NCBI GenBank assembly: GCA_003220685.1
Contig: QHTE01000046.1
Span: 1-51,183 of the forward strand
DNA from: Candidatus Rokuibacteriota bacterium
GTDB taxonomy: Bacteria; Methylomirabilota; Methylomirabilia; Rokubacteriales; CSP1-6
DNA: 51,183 bases
Direction of reading: 5' to 3'
Shown here: one piece after another, positions 42,167 to 49,642 of the stretch
Numbering within the stretch: the stretch's first letter is position 1
Layout of the letters: the number at the start of each line of letters is the position of its first letter
Translations under genes and position numbers: made by a program
The notes under the pieces: generated by a model
Told to the model about the DNA's origin: nothing
Seen by the model: only the letters and a program-made list of their open reading frames with translations
Database searches by the model: none

Positions 42167-42884
42167 CGGCGCGGAACCCCATGTAGATCTCTCGCACGAG
42201 CCGGCTCGTCATCACCTCGGCCGGCGGCCCTTCGAGCACGTTCCGGCCGAAGTGCAGGACCATGAGCCGGTCGGCCACGGCGCGCAGCGCGTGGGGGATG
42301 TGCTCGATCCAGATGATCGCGTGGCTCGTCTTGAGACTCCGGACCAGGCCGACCAGCTCCTCGACCTCCGGCTCGGTCAGCCCGGCGGCGATCTCGTCGA
42401 GGAGCAGCACCTTCGCGGACGACGCCACGGCCTTGCCGAGCTCGAGCCGCTTGCGGTCCAGGAGCGGCAGCCTGCCGGCCAGCACGCCGGACTTCGCCGC
42501 GAGGCCCATGGTGGCCAGCACGTCGAGCGCCGCCCTCGCCGCCGCCGGCCCTGATCGCCCGGCGCCGAACGACGCCGCGGCGAGCACGTTCTCGTAGACG
42601 GTGAGGTGAGGGAACGGCTGCGGGATCTGGAAGGCGCGCACGATCCCGAGCCGGGCGCGCAGGTGCGAGGGCAGTCGGCCGAGATCGCGCCCCTGGAATC
42701 GAATGGTGCCGCCGTCGGGCGCGATGGTCCCGGCGATCAAGTTGAAAACGGAGCTCTTGCCTGCGCCGTTGGGGCCGATCATCCCCAGGCACTGGCCCGA
42801 TTCGAGCGAGAACGTCACGTCGTCGGCGACGACGATCGCGCCGAATCGCTTCCGCAGGCCCGCCACCTCGAGGAGTGCTGGCAT
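42153..42884 (-). CDS. livG: Branched-chain amino acid-type ABC transporter ATP-binding protein, LivG
   Basis: 243 residues starting MPALLEVAGLRKRFGAIVVA. Walker A GPNGAGKSSV, the Q-loop region IVRAFQIPQPFPHLTVYENV, Walker B VLLLDEIAAGLTEPEVEELV and the H-loop in IWIEHIPHALRAVAD. The ABC signature is degenerate, LPLLDRKRLELGKAVAS, with no LSGG. It is slightly shorter than usual. It sits 56 bases downstream of its binding-protein gene. Confidence 0.9.
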   Translation of the reverse strand: MPALLEVAGLRKRFGAIVVADDVTFSLESGQCLGMIGPNGAGKSSVFNLIAGTIAPDGGTIRFQGRDLGRLPSHLRARLGIVRAFQIPQPFPHLTVYENVLAAASFGAGRSGPAAARAALDVLATMGLAAKSGVLAGRLPLLDRKRLELGKAVASSAKVLLLDEIAAGLTEPEVEELVGLVRSLKTSHAIIWIEHIPHALRAVADRLMVLHFGRNVLEGPPAEVMTSRLVREIYMGFRADDVA

Positions 42885-42940
42885 CTCGCCGCCCTCGCGA
42901 CCCGGCGGAAGGCCGGCGGGCGCGACGACGAAGGCTCCGC

Positions 42941-44275
42941 TCAGCCGAGCTGCGACAGGAGCTTCAGCTCCGCTTCCACCGGGATCTGGGGCGCGGTGGC
43001 GTTGTAGACGATCAGGAGCTCGAAGGGGAAGCGGCCGTTCTTTGTCCTGCGCCACTGGCCCCCGGCCATACTCGTCAGCGCGACGTTCTTGACCGGGGTG
43101 TCCTTGAAGCGCACGGGGCCGACGACCGTGTCGACCGACAGGTTCGCGATCGCGTGCTTCACCGCCTCCTTGTCCTTCGGATCCGCGGCGGTCGAGAGCG
43201 CGGCGAGCGCCACTTCCCAGATCGCGTGCGAATAGCCGATCGGCTGTGTCCACTGCTTGCCCGTCGAGTTCTCCCAGTCGGTCGCGAGCTCGCGCGCGGT
43301 CTGGCCGGTGATCGAGGACTTGTACGGGAACTTGGGCGTCCACCAGACCTCGGTCGACATGCCGTCGCCGCGCGGCCCGAGCGAGGTGATGGCGCTCGCG
43401 AAGAGGAAGGCGGCGGCCACCGTGCAGACCTGAGGCTTGTAGCCGGCCTGCGCCGCCTGGTTCCAGAAGGTGGCCCAGTGGCTCGGCAGCACGAGGCCGG
43501 AGACGATCTCGGCATTGCCGTTCTTGAAGGCGGTCACCTGGTTCGTGAAGTCGTCGGTGGCCATCTTGTAGAAGCCGCCCGGCACTTCCTTGTAGCCGTG
43601 CTGCGACATCCCGCTCGGCAGCCCGGTCTTCGCGCTGCCGAACGCCCGGCCGGTCGGGGTGTCGCTGTAGAAGGTGCCGACCTGCTTGTTGGTCTTGACG
43701 CTGTTCCACATCGCGAGGAAGTTCTTGACGACCTCTCCGGCGCCCCAGAAGAAATGGAAGGTGTACGGGAAGCTCTTCTCGATCAGATCGTCGGGCGTGG
43801 CGCCGCGGGAGAACTTCCAGCCCGTCCAGGGCACCATGGTCGAGAGCGTCGGCATGCCGCGCGCGTCGGACAGCTCGCCGACCGCGAGCGCCGCGTCGGA
43901 ATCGAACGCCACCACCAGATCGCACTTCTCGCGCAGGACCAGCTCGCTGCCGACCACGCTGGAGCGGTTGGGATCGGACTGGTTGTCCTTGACGAGGATC
44001 TCGACCGCGTACGACTTGCCGCCGACCTTCACCCCGTCCTTGACCGCGGTCCGGATGCGCTCGATCATCCACGGGGTCGTCTCGCCGAAGTTCGCGCGCA
44101 CGCCCGACTGGGCGCCGATGAACCCGATCTTCAAGGTTCGCGATTGAGCGCGGGCGATGTTGACGTGGAGGGCTCCGGCGGCGGAGGCGAGTCCCGCGAC
44201 TCCGCCGGCCTTGAGAAACGCCCGCCGGCTGACCTTGCGCTTTCCTCCGGAGAGCTTGCGGCTCCGCTCCACCAT
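42941..44275 (-). CDS. ABC transporter substrate-binding protein, Leu/Ile/Val-binding type, Tat-exported
   Basis: 444 residues. The leader contains SRRAFLKAGGVAGLASAAGA, a consensus twin-arginine signal (SRRAFLK), unlike the Sec-type leader of the first system's binding protein. The mature part begins RTLKIGFIGAQSGVRANFGE; other pieces are ILVKDNQSDPNRSSVVGSEL, VGTFYSDTPTGRAFGSAKTG and IGYSHAIWEVALAALSTAAD. Tat export implies folding, or cofactor loading, before export. It is first in the operon binding protein-livG-livF-livH-livM-BT1-like, minus strand. Confidence 0.92.
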   Translation of the reverse strand: MVERSRKLSGGKRKVSRRAFLKAGGVAGLASAAGALHVNIARAQSRTLKIGFIGAQSGVRANFGETTPWMIERIRTAVKDGVKVGGKSYAVEILVKDNQSDPNRSSVVGSELVLREKCDLVVAFDSDAALAVGELSDARGMPTLSTMVPWTGWKFSRGATPDDLIEKSFPYTFHFFWGAGEVVKNFLAMWNSVKTNKQVGTFYSDTPTGRAFGSAKTGLPSGMSQHGYKEVPGGFYKMATDDFTNQVTAFKNGNAEIVSGLVLPSHWATFWNQAAQAGYKPQVCTVAAAFLFASAITSLGPRGDGMSTEVWWTPKFPYKSSITGQTARELATDWENSTGKQWTQPIGYSHAIWEVALAALSTAADPKDKEAVKHAIANLSVDTVVGPVRFKDTPVKNVALTSMAGGQWRRTKNGRFPFELLIVYNATAPQIPVEAELKLLSQLG

Positions 44276-44316
44276 GGCGACCTCCTAATCGATGTCTGCC
44301 CCGGTCCGTGCGGCGG

Positions 44317-44325
44317 AGTGTAGCA
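44317..44325 (-). promoter_or_regulatory. Extended -10 of the second liv operon
   Basis: Minus strand TGCTACACT (44325-44317), about 41 bases before the binding-protein start. No good -35 at 17 bases; the TGn extension may compensate. The same nonamer occurs at 44949-44957 ahead of the phosphatase gene. Confidence 0.4.
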
Positions 44326-44358
44326 CTTCGAGTCGGTCACCGGCACGCCGTCCGCCCG

Positions 44359-44926
44359 TCAGGGCGTGAGACGTCCGGCGACGCGAAAGCGCCCGAAGCC
44401 CTCGGGGGTGAGCACGACCAGCTCGGCGGGCGCCGGCTGGATTCCGGTGAGCGGAAGGACGACGGAGCCGTGCGTGACGAGCACCACGTTGCCGCCGGCG
44501 GGCGGGCGCCCGGCGATCTCGGAGAGCGCGCATCTGCTCCGCCTCGCGCGCGCGATTGTCGAAGAGATTGCTGAGAGGCGCCCAGGTCTCCGCGGCGCCG
44601 AAGGCGAGCCGCGCGGTCTCGAGGCAGCGACACCATGGGCTCGAGAGCACGCGGCCGACCGGAATGGCGCGCGTCCGGAACGCGGTCCCAACGCGGCGCG
44701 CGTCGTCGCGTCCCGCGTCGGTGAGGTTGCGCTGGGTCGAGCAGTCGTCGAGGCGGAAGCCGGCCGGATCGCCGACGCCCGGCGTCGTCACGGCGTGACG
44801 CATGAAGATGACCTGGCCGCCTCCGCGCATCAGCGCCCAGAGCGCTTCGTCGGCGGCCGCGACCGAAGGGCAGACGAGAACGAGCGATGCGACGACGAGC
44901 GATGCGAGGACGGGGAACGATCGCAT
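44359..44926 (-). pseudogene. Histidine phosphatase family protein, frameshifted
   Basis: Signal peptide MRSFPVLASLVVASLVLVCP, then the catalytic RHA motif in GQVIFMRHAVTTPGVGDPAG, RLDDCSTQRNLTDAGRDDAR and VLSSPWCRCLETARLAFGAA, all typical of the phosphoglycerate mutase-like superfamily. After REAEQMRAL the frame becomes nonsense. The rest of the protein, SEIAGRPPAGGNVVLVTHGS (second catalytic His) through FRVAGRLTP-stop at 44359, is in another frame. Loss of two bases in a CGCGCG run near 44530 explains it. One indel separates a dead gene from an intact one, so sequencing error must be excluded. Confidence 0.78.
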
Positions 44927-44974
44927 CACGAGACTCGGCGTGGCGTGGAGTGTAGCATTGGGGGCGCCGTCCAT

Positions 44975-46030
44975 ATGATAGGTCGCCGACAGCTGCTTCA
45001 CGGAACCGTCGCCACGGCCGTGCTGGCCGCCGCCCGGCCCGCGGCCGCCGCCCAGGTCACCGACCAGGCGCGCGCGGCCATGGCGCGGGCGGCAGCCGCG
45101 TTCCTCGCGGCGCTCGAGCCGGATCAGCGCCGCACCGCCGTGTTCCCCTTCGCTCAGGACGAGCGAAAGAACTGGCACTACGTGCCTCGCTCCCGCTCGG
45201 GCGTCGCCTTCAAGCAGATGTCGGCCGCCGGTCGCGCGGCCGCGCACGAGCTCATCAAGGTCTCGCTGTCGGGCGTCGGCTACGCGAAGGCCGTCAACGT
45301 GATGCGGCTCGAAGAGGTCCTGCGGCAGCTCGAGACCTTCGGCGGGCTCGTGCGCGATCCCGAGAAGTACTACGCGAGCATCTTCGGCGCGCCGGACGGG
45401 GCGGCGCCCTGGGGCTGGCGTCTCGAGGGGCACCACCTGTCGCTCAACTTCACGCTGGCGCCGGGCCGTGCGGTCTCCGTCACGCCCGCGTTCTTCGGCG
45501 CCAACCCGGCCGAGGTGCCCTCGGGCCCGCAGCGCGGGCTCCGTGCCCTCGCCGACGAGCAGGACCTCGCATTCGCTCTCGCGCGCGGCGTCGACCCGAG
45601 CTTGCGAGCTCGTCTCGTCATCGCCGCCGAGTCTCCGGGCGACATCGTGAGCGGGCCCGGTCGCGCCGACAGCTTGAAGACGCCCGCCGGCGTCGCGCTC
45701 GGTGAGCTCGGCGCCGAGCCGCGCGCCCTGGCGCTCCGGCTCGTGGAGACCTACGCGCGCAACATGCGAAGCGATGTCGCCGACGAGGAGCTTCGACGGC
45801 TGCGCGACGCGGGGGCCGAGAACCTGCGCTTCGCGTGGGCCGGGCCGATCGATCCCCGGCAGCCCCACTACTATCGGCTGCACGGCCCGACGCTCCTCAT
45901 CGAGTACGACAACTCGCAGAACCGCGCCAACCACATCCACTCGGTCTGGCACGATCCCCGAAACGACTTCGGCGTGGACCCGCTCCGCGCCCACTACGAC
46001 AACGCACACGAGCGAGTGCGGAACACCTAG
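44975..46030 (+). CDS. DUF3500 family protein, Tat-like leader
   Basis: 351 residues. The leader MIGRRQLLHGTVATAVLAAA has a twin-arginine look (RRQLL). DUF3500 landmarks are strong: FPFAQDERKNWHYVPRSRSG, LSGVGYAKAVNVMRLEEVLR, GWRLEGHHLSLNFTLAPGRA and, near the end, HGPTLLIEYDNSQNRANHIH with SVWHDPRNDFGVDPL. The conserved His/Asp/Asn residues suggest a metal-binding enzyme, but no function is established for the family. The dehalogenase gene follows 8 bases downstream, so they form a probable operon. Confidence 0.88.
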   Translation: MIGRRQLLHGTVATAVLAAARPAAAAQVTDQARAAMARAAAAFLAALEPDQRRTAVFPFAQDERKNWHYVPRSRSGVAFKQMSAAGRAAAHELIKVSLSGVGYAKAVNVMRLEEVLRQLETFGGLVRDPEKYYASIFGAPDGAAPWGWRLEGHHLSLNFTLAPGRAVSVTPAFFGANPAEVPSGPQRGLRALADEQDLAFALARGVDPSLRARLVIAAESPGDIVSGPGRADSLKTPAGVALGELGAEPRALALRLVETYARNMRSDVADEELRRLRDAGAENLRFAWAGPIDPRQPHYYRLHGPTLLIEYDNSQNRANHIHSVWHDPRNDFGVDPLRAHYDNAHERVRNT

Positions 46031-46038
46031 GAGCGACC

Positions 46039-46752
46039 ATGGCCATCGAGAACGTCAAAGCGCTCACGTTCGATGTCTTCGGCACCGTGGTGGACTGGCG
46101 GTCGAGCCTCATCCGCGAGGGCGAGGCCCTCGGCAAGAAGAAGGGGCTCGGCGTCGACTGGCCCAAGTTCGCCGACGCCTGGCGCGGGCTCTACCAGCCC
46201 GCGATGGAGGAGGTGCGCACCGGCCGTCGCCCATGGGCGAAGCTCGACGATCTGCATCGCGAGAGCCTCGACAAGCTCCTGGTCCAGTTCGGCATCAAGG
46301 GTCTCTCGGATCCGGAGATCGATCACCTGAACCGCGCCTGGCATCGCCTGCATCCCTGGCCCGACTCGGTGCCCGGCCTCACGCGCCTCAAGAAGAAGTT
46401 CGTGCTCGCGACGCTCTCCAACGGCAACGTCGCGCTGATCGTGAACATGGCCAAGTACGGCGGGCTGCCGTGGGACGCCGTTCTCGGCGCGGAGGTAGCC
46501 CGCCACTACAAACCCGAGCCCGAGGCTTACCTGACGACGGCCGCGCTCCTCGGGCTCGCGCCGGGCGAGTGCATGATGGTCGCCGCGCACAACGGAGACC
46601 TCGCCGCGGCGAGCGCGGTCGGCCTGCGCACCGCCTTCGTGCCGCGGCCGAACGAGCACGGACCGGCGCAGGCGAAGGACGTGAAGCCCGCGCGCGACTG
46701 GGACGTCGTCGCGAGCGACTTCGTCGACCTCGCCGCCCGGCTCGGCTGCTGA
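46039..46752 (+). CDS. Haloacid dehalogenase type II-like hydrolase
   Basis: 237 residues starting MAIENVKALTFDVFGTVVDW; Asp12 is the nucleophile. Motif II Ser is in LATLSNGNVA, motif III Lys in HYKPEPEAYL, and the acidic motif region is ECMMVAAHNGDLAAASAVGL. A Trp-Arg pair (DAWRGLYQPAM) occupies the place of the halide-contacting Arg of L-2-haloacid dehalogenases. It is the intact relative of the start-less gene at 10 kb. It is co-directional with and 8 bases after DUF3500. Haloacid hydrolysis is plausible; a generic small-molecule phosphatase role cannot be excluded. Confidence 0.88.
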   Translation: MAIENVKALTFDVFGTVVDWRSSLIREGEALGKKKGLGVDWPKFADAWRGLYQPAMEEVRTGRRPWAKLDDLHRESLDKLLVQFGIKGLSDPEIDHLNRAWHRLHPWPDSVPGLTRLKKKFVLATLSNGNVALIVNMAKYGGLPWDAVLGAEVARHYKPEPEAYLTTAALLGLAPGECMMVAAHNGDLAAASAVGLRTAFVPRPNEHGPAQAKDVKPARDWDVVASDFVDLAARLGC

Positions 46753-46809
46753 CCCGGCGCGGCCGTTGTCCGGGTATCATAGGCGCCACTTCTTCAGAGT
46801 GAGGGGCAC

Positions 46810-48897
46810 ATGGCGAAGATCACCCAGTCCGTAGATCTCGGCACCCGCGGTCGCGTGGTCGTGCTCACCGTCGACAATCCGCCCGTGAACGCGCTCTCCC
46901 AGCACGTGCGCAAGGGGCTGCACGACGGCATCAAACAGGCGATCGCCGACGGCGCCGTCCAGGCGATCGTCATCGTCTGCTCCGGGCGCACCTTCATCGC
47001 GGGCGCCGACATCACCGAGTTCGGCAAGCCGCCGACGGAGCCGTCGCTCCACTCGGTGCTCGACATGATCGAGGGTTCGCCGAAGCCCGTCGTCTCCGCC
47101 ATCCACGGCACCGCGCTGGGCGGCGGCCTGGAGGTCACGCTCGCGTGTCACTACCGCGTGGGCGTGAAGAGCGCCCGCTTCGGCCTGCCCGAAGTGAAGC
47201 TCGGGCTCCTTCCCGGCGCCGGCGGCACGCAGCGGCTGCCGCGCGTCGTCGGCCCGCAGAAGGCGCTCCAGATGATCGTCAGCGGCGATCCCATCGGCGC
47301 CGACGAGGCGCTCCGGGTGGGCCTGATCGACGAGATCGTGGACGGCGACGACCTCACCGCCGCCGGTGTGGCGTTCGCGGAAAGGATCCTGAGCGAGCGG
47401 CGCCCGCTCAGGAAGATCCGCGACCTCGACGCCAAGATCGCGCCGGCGCGGGGCAAGCCGGAGATCTTCGCCGAGTTCAGGAAGAGCGTGGCGCGCCAGA
47501 CGCGCGGCTTCCGCGCGCCGGAGAACTGCATCAAGGCGGTCGAGGCCGCGGTGAACCTGCCGTTCGCCGAGGGCATCAAGCGCGAGCGCGAGCTGTTCGT
47601 CGAGCTCCTGAGCTCGCCGGAGTCGAAGGCCCAGCGCTACTTCTTCTTCGCCGAGCGCGAGGCGGCCAAGATCCCGGACGTGCCGGCCGACACACCGGCC
47701 AAGGACATCAAGAAGGCCGCGGTGATCGGCGCCGGCACGATGGGCGGCGGCATCGCGATGAACTTCGCCAACGCGGGCATTCCCGTCACCGTCGTCGAGG
47801 TCGCGCCGGAGGCGCTCGAGCGCGGCCTCGGCCTCGTCCGGAAGAACTACGAAGCGACGGCCTCGCGCGGCCGCCTGACCCCGGCCGACGTCGACAAGCG
47901 CATGGGGCTCATCACCGGCACGACCGACTTCAAGGCGGTGGCGGACGCGGACATCGTCATCGAAGCGGTGTTCGAGGAGATGCCCATCAAGAAGGAAGTC
48001 TTCGCCAAGCTCGACGCGATCTGCAAGCCCGACGCGGTGCTGGCCACCAACACCTCGACGCTCGACGTCGACGAGATCGCCTCGGCCACGAAGCGCCCGG
48101 AGAGCGTCGTCGGCACCCACTTCTTCAGCCCGGCCAACGTCATGCGGCTGCTCGAGAACGTGCGCGGCAAGAAGTCGTCGAAGACCACGATCGCCACGGC
48201 GATGTCGGTCGGCCGACGGATCGGGAAGGTGCCGGTGCTCGTCGGCGTATGCTACGGTTTCGTCGGCAACCGCATGCTCCATCAGCGCGGTCTGCAGGCC
48301 GAGAAGCTCATCCTCGAGGGTGCCGCGCCCCACCAGGTGGACCGGGTGCTCACGGACTTCGGCTTTCCGATGGGTCCGTTCGCGATGGGCGATCTGGCCG
48401 GTCTCGACGTCGGCTGGCGCATCCGCAAGGGGCGCGGGGTGAAAGCTCCGGTGGCCGATCGCATCTGCGAGCTCGGCCGCTTCGGACAGAAGACCGGCGC
48501 CGGCTACTTCAAGTACGAGAAGGGCGACCGCACGCCGATTCCCGACCCGGAGGTCGAGAAGATCATCGTCGACGTGGCCACGTCCATGGGCATCACGCGT
48601 CGGCCCATCGGCGACGACGAGATCCTACAAAGGCTGCTCTATCCGATGGTCAACGAGGGCGCCCAGATCCTCGAGGAGAAGATCGCGATCCGCGCGAGCG
48701 ACATCGACGTGATCTGGGTCTACGGCTATGGCTGGCCGGTCTACCGGGGCGGCCCGATGTTCTGGGCCGACTCGATCGGGCTCAAGACCCTGCGCGACCG
48801 GCTGCTCGGGTTCAAGAAGCAGAGCGGCGAGGCGTTCTGGACGCCGGCGCCATTGCTCGACCGGCTCGCCAACGAGGGCAAGGGCTTTACCGGCTAA
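46810..48897 (+). CDS. fadJ: Bifunctional enoyl-CoA hydratase/3-hydroxyacyl-CoA dehydrogenase (FadJ/FadB alpha type)
   Basis: 695 residues. N-terminal hydratase domain (about 1-190): IVCSGRTFIAGADITEFG (oxyanion hole), HGTALGGGLEVTLACHYRVG and FGLPEVKLGLLPGAGGTQRL, which together carry both catalytic Glu residues. Linker, then the dehydrogenase domain from about 295: VIGAGTMGGGIAMNFANAGI (NAD motif), ATNTSTLDVDEIASATKRPE and GTHFFSPANVMRLLENVRG (catalytic His). The C-terminal helical domains follow: GFVGNRMLHQRGLQAEKLIL and YGYGWPVYRGGPMFWADSIG. It performs the second and third steps of beta-oxidation. No thiolase gene is adjacent. The gene is followed by a strong terminator. Confidence 0.93.
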   Translation: MAKITQSVDLGTRGRVVVLTVDNPPVNALSQHVRKGLHDGIKQAIADGAVQAIVIVCSGRTFIAGADITEFGKPPTEPSLHSVLDMIEGSPKPVVSAIHGTALGGGLEVTLACHYRVGVKSARFGLPEVKLGLLPGAGGTQRLPRVVGPQKALQMIVSGDPIGADEALRVGLIDEIVDGDDLTAAGVAFAERILSERRPLRKIRDLDAKIAPARGKPEIFAEFRKSVARQTRGFRAPENCIKAVEAAVNLPFAEGIKRERELFVELLSSPESKAQRYFFFAEREAAKIPDVPADTPAKDIKKAAVIGAGTMGGGIAMNFANAGIPVTVVEVAPEALERGLGLVRKNYEATASRGRLTPADVDKRMGLITGTTDFKAVADADIVIEAVFEEMPIKKEVFAKLDAICKPDAVLATNTSTLDVDEIASATKRPESVVGTHFFSPANVMRLLENVRGKKSSKTTIATAMSVGRRIGKVPVLVGVCYGFVGNRMLHQRGLQAEKLILEGAAPHQVDRVLTDFGFPMGPFAMGDLAGLDVGWRIRKGRGVKAPVADRICELGRFGQKTGAGYFKYEKGDRTPIPDPEVEKIIVDVATSMGITRRPIGDDEILQRLLYPMVNEGAQILEEKIAIRASDIDVIWVYGYGWPVYRGGPMFWADSIGLKTLRDRLLGFKKQSGEAFWTPAPLLDRLANEGKGFTG

Positions 48898-48912
48898 CTT
48901 CCCGATATTGCA

Positions 48913-48937
48913 GGGGGACGAGCCTCGCTCGTCCCCC
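48913..48937 (+). terminator. Strong intrinsic-type hairpin after fadJ
   Basis: GGGGGACGAGC (48913-48923), CTC loop, GCTCGTCCCCC (48927-48937): an 11-base perfect stem beginning 16 bases after the stop, followed by TTGCGTT rather than a long T run. Confidence 0.75.
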
Positions 48938-49261
48938 TTGCGTTCCGCCCGGCGAAACCAGTTCAAAGATCAACTTGGTCGGAAACGGCGTCTGCGACAA
49001 CTGAGATTGCGCCCATTTTTGCGGTTTTGCTGCTGTCTTGAGGCTGCAAATGCGATATCTGAGGATCGTGCCGGTCGTCCTGGGCACGATCACCGAGCTC
49101 CTCGGCGCCCACCGAAAGCGTCCATCCAAAATTGTCAGGCTTTGCCAATCAGGCTTGGGAACCATACGCGCGTGAGCCGCAAGTCCCCGAGAACCTTCGA
49201 GCGTTCGCCTCGGCGAAATCCGGAATCCGGTGGCACTTGCTGTGCTTCACACGTTCCGCAG
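48938..49261. other. Intergenic region with lower-GC stretch
   Basis: 324 bases. The stretch around 48990-49050 and 49110-49160 is AT-richer than the surroundings. A 42-codon plus-strand frame starts at the ATG within GCAAATGCGATATCTG (about 49050) and includes RIVPVVLGTITELLGAHRKR, but it is too short and unsupported to call. No terminal inverted repeats or transposase motifs seen. Confidence 0.35.
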
Positions 49262-49642
49262 ATGAAAGTCACCTGCGCCTGGTGTCAGCACGAGGGGCGG
49301 CCGGCGATGCTGGGGGAGCGGGCGCCGCTCGATAACCCGGCCGAGACCCATGGGATCTGCCGGCGCCACACCCTCGACCTCCTCGCCCGGATGCCTTCGC
49401 GCTCGTTCCCCGGGGTTCGTCTCCTGCTCGTGGTCGGCGCCAGGGACACCGCCCTCTACGAGCACCTGCAGCGCGAGCTGGCCGGGGTCATCGGGGTGAA
49501 GGTGATGCTCGATCGGCGCCGGGGCGACCGCCGGGAAGAGGAGCAGACCGTCGCCGAGGAGCACGGCGGGCTCGATCGGCGGATCCGTCAAGGCGAAGTC
49601 TCCGCCCTGGGCTACACGATCATTCGATTCGGGAAGGACTAG
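49262..49642 (+). CDS. Small protein with a possible zinc-binding CxxC/CxxH motif
   Basis: 126 residues starting MKVTCAWCQHEGRPAMLGER. C5 and C8 (CAWC) with a later GICRRH (Cys-x-x-His) could bind zinc. The second half reads FPGVRLLLVVGARDTALYEH, then GVIGVKVMLDRRRGDRREEE, a very basic/acidic stretch with a DRRxxDRR pattern, then EVSALGYTIIRFGKD. I do not recognise a named family. A role as small regulatory or nucleic acid-associated protein would be a guess. Its last 4 bases overlap the end of the convergent CoA synthetase gene. Confidence 0.6.
   Translation: MKVTCAWCQHEGRPAMLGERAPLDNPAETHGICRRHTLDLLARMPSRSFPGVRLLLVVGARDTALYEHLQRELAGVIGVKVMLDRRRGDRREEEQTVAEEHGGLDRRIRQGEVSALGYTIIRFGKD

Noticed and set aside
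40649..42265. Plus-strand 538-codon open frame over the second Liv operon
   Set aside because: Antisense to livH/livF/livG with intact Walker motifs; composition typical of a shadow frame.
48938..49261. Transposon remnant in the AT-richer spacer
   Set aside because: No protein motif, inverted repeat or target duplication; composition alone is weak.
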